A stretch of 64,000 bases of DNA, taken from Anaeromyces robustus. Its lineage: Eukaryota; Neocallimastigomycota; Neocallimastigomycetes; Neocallimastigales; Neocallimastigaceae. The notes under the pieces are model-generated. The model had not been told where the DNA came from and did not search any database. It saw nothing but the letters and a program-made list of their open reading frames with translations. The stretch is from contig MCFG01000027.1 of NCBI GenBank assembly GCA_002104895.1, positions 238,168-302,167 of the forward strand, given 5' to 3'. Each line of letters starts with the position of its first letter. The first letter of the stretch is position 1. The position numbers and the translations under genes are program-made. Shown one piece after another: positions 62,362 through 64,000 of this stretch.

Positions 62362-63061
62362 TGTAACGGAACGGTAGTTCCAATATTACAATTGACACCA
62401 AAATCTGAAGTAAACACAAACAAAATAAAATTTAAAATAAAAGATACTTATTGCAATATCAGAACACCTTTCCTTTGTTAACCTGAAAGGTCGGTGTCGA
62501 GATATATTAGTATAATTTTAATTTATTTTTATTTAAAATTTGTTTTATTAGAATATAGTTTTATTAATTATTAAAAATTAATAATAACTAATCTTTGTAG
62601 TATTTCGAACTACTTATGAATTAATTATTACTAATATATATAAAAGTTATTAAAGGAATAAAAGCACAAAGAAAAATATTTTAACTAAAAGTTTTACACC
62701 TATTTATACTTTTTGCGGAAAAATAGTTTTAAAAATAAAAGTTCATAAAAAATAATAAAAATTGCTAGAAACTAAGATATTTTGATATAAAATGAATCTC
62801 ATAGAAAAATAAAGAAATATTATATAATTTTTCTTAAAGTTTCTAATTTTATTCCATGTAATTCTATAAAGAAATACAGAAATAAAATACAGAAACAAAT
62901 GCAGAATAAAATACAGAAATTTATAATAAATAAATTTAAAATAAAATTTTTATAAAATTTGGAACAAGGTGTGAGTCGAACCCAGAGTGTTCGCCCAGAT
63001 GGTCATAGTTACTAACCACTAGACCATGGTTACTATTTTACTAATTGAGGGATTCGTTACA
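62362..63061 (-). mobile_element. Solo LTR D with perfect 5-bp target duplication
   Basis: 700 bp; minus strand starts TGTAACGAATCCCTC at 63061 and ends CCGTTACA at 62362. Flanked by ATTAA (62357-62361) and ATTAA (63062-63066). It inserted into element E. Confidence 0.88.
62960..63033 (-). promoter_or_regulatory. tRNA-like Pol III box pair in LTR D
   Basis: A-box TGGTCTAGTGG and B-box GGTTCGACTC, both close to consensus, on the minus strand about 30 bp inside the LTR 5' end. Confidence 0.55.
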
Positions 63062-63744
63062 ATTAACAATATAAAACTAATTTTACAGAATTTTATTAAT
63101 AATACTTAACTAAACCACCACAAAAATATGTTATAAATTTTCAATTACTTATATTAATTTTATAATAATAATAAATAATAATAATTAAATAATATATAAT
63201 TATTATTTATAATAATAAAATAATAATTATATTAACAATTTAAAATCAATTTAAATAATTTCTTTTACAATTCTATTAGTAATAGTTTAGTAAATTTTCT
63301 GTTAAAATTCTAAAATATTCTCTTAAATATATTAATAATTATAATAGTAATAATAGATAGTAATTAATTATTATAGAATAAATATTTATAATAATTAACT
63401 AATAATTTATTAACAATTTATATTCAATTTATTTTAGTTTTACTTAGTAATTATATTTTAAATTAGTTAGAAACTGTTAGATAGGCTTAACAAATTTTAA
63501 CTTGTAAAAAAAATATAAATACGTGTAATTTTTAAAATAATTTTTGAATTTTATCATTATCAATTAATCATGAATCTTTTAATCTTTATTAATCTTTATT
63601 AATTCTTAATATTAAAAAAACTTAACTTAATAAATAAAAAAACTTTAAACTAAATAAAAATTTTTAATTAACAAATCTTGAAGTGTTTTAAAATAATTTT
63701 GTTTGTTATAATCCATTTATTTATTTTATGAACCGTAACATTCT

Positions 63745-63757
63745 GAGTTTCGTTACA
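63745..63757 (-). mobile_element. Displaced 5' end of LTR B
   Basis: Plus-strand GAGTTTCGTTACA matches the terminal 13 bp of LTR A (GAGTTTCGTAACA) and is followed by ATTCA, the duplication found at the other end of LTR B. Confidence 0.7.
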
Positions 63758-63762
63758 ATTCA

Positions 63763-64000
63763 ATATAATTGAAATATATATAAATAATATATATTTTGTT
63801 CGAATATTAGTGGATTTAAAATTGAAATTCACTAATAGATCAATTACATTTAAATTTCGTTATTGACTAAATCACTTAAAATTCGATTTTCAATAAAATA
63901 AACAAATATTAAAAAGCATTTAAATTGATATTGTAAAGGGTTTGGACAAATTAAATAAATATTAATCAACTTAATTTAACCCTTAAGATTAATAAAAATA
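63763..64000. other. Unassigned AT-rich end of window
   Basis: No gene or repeat recognised. Confidence 0.5.

Larger units (their letters stand above)
61052..63740. mobile_element. LTR-like insertion E inside LTR B, itself carrying two solo LTRs
   Basis: Bounded by TGATAAAG… at 61052 and …CCGTAACA at 63740, i.e. TG..CA ends, and flanked by TTCT/ATTCT on both sides (61047-61051 and 63740-63744). Removing LTRs C and D leaves about 1.4 kb of AT-rich sequence without an ORF. Read minus it starts TGTTACGG, like the LTR family, so it may be a longer relative. Confidence 0.55.

Overview
The window is extremely AT-rich eukaryotic nuclear DNA. Homopolymers and AAT, TTTA and TAAAA microsatellites are everywhere, and genes carry short GT..AG introns. 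The decisive clue to the organism is the many copies of the ~40-residue fungal dockerin (CBM10-like; C-W-x5-G-[YF]-x-C-C ... W-x3-[EN] ... W-C-G-[IK]), some joined to Thr-rich linkers and fungal CBM1 modules. That combination points to an anaerobic gut fungus (Neocallimastigomycota); I cannot fix genus or species.

Layout. 1-3196 (+): six visible exons of a membrane RING E3 ligase resembling Asi1/Asi3, 5' end outside the window. Four paralogous minus-strand genes follow at 4101-7477, 17966-21709, 37839-41879 and 44906-48319. Each encodes a secreted calcineurin-like/purple-acid-phosphatase-like enzyme with N-terminal and C-terminal dockerins (24 modules in all); two also end in CBM1. My exon models are in frame from start to stop in all four (717, 835, 970 and 949 aa). 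They share intron phases and an exon of exactly 67 nt, and two of them use 19-nt microexons encoding the first seven residues of a dockerin. Between them lie an ABCA-type ABC transporter broken by an in-frame TAA and a +1 frameshift (9727-15198), a degraded gene fragment (8893-9230), an ankyrin pseudogene, an unrecognised frameshifted ORF, an intact ankyrin gene (28265-29500), a GC-rich decayed MORN-repeat gene (30256-31021), and an intact 923-aa three-domain mRNA capping enzyme of giant-virus/linear-plasmid type (33342-36113).

52.4-63.8 kb is a transposon graveyard: a Ty3/gypsy chromovirus with at least five lesions and its 3' LTR, the gag-protease remnant of a second element, and a stack of nested solo LTRs whose order of insertion can be read from target-site duplications. 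The four LTRs of this family each contain a tRNA-like segment with Pol III A and B boxes.

The four phosphatases are probably secreted and docked on the fungal cellulosome, where they could release phosphate from plant or microbial material; this is inferred from domains only. Exon limits come from reading frames and splice consensus, not transcripts.
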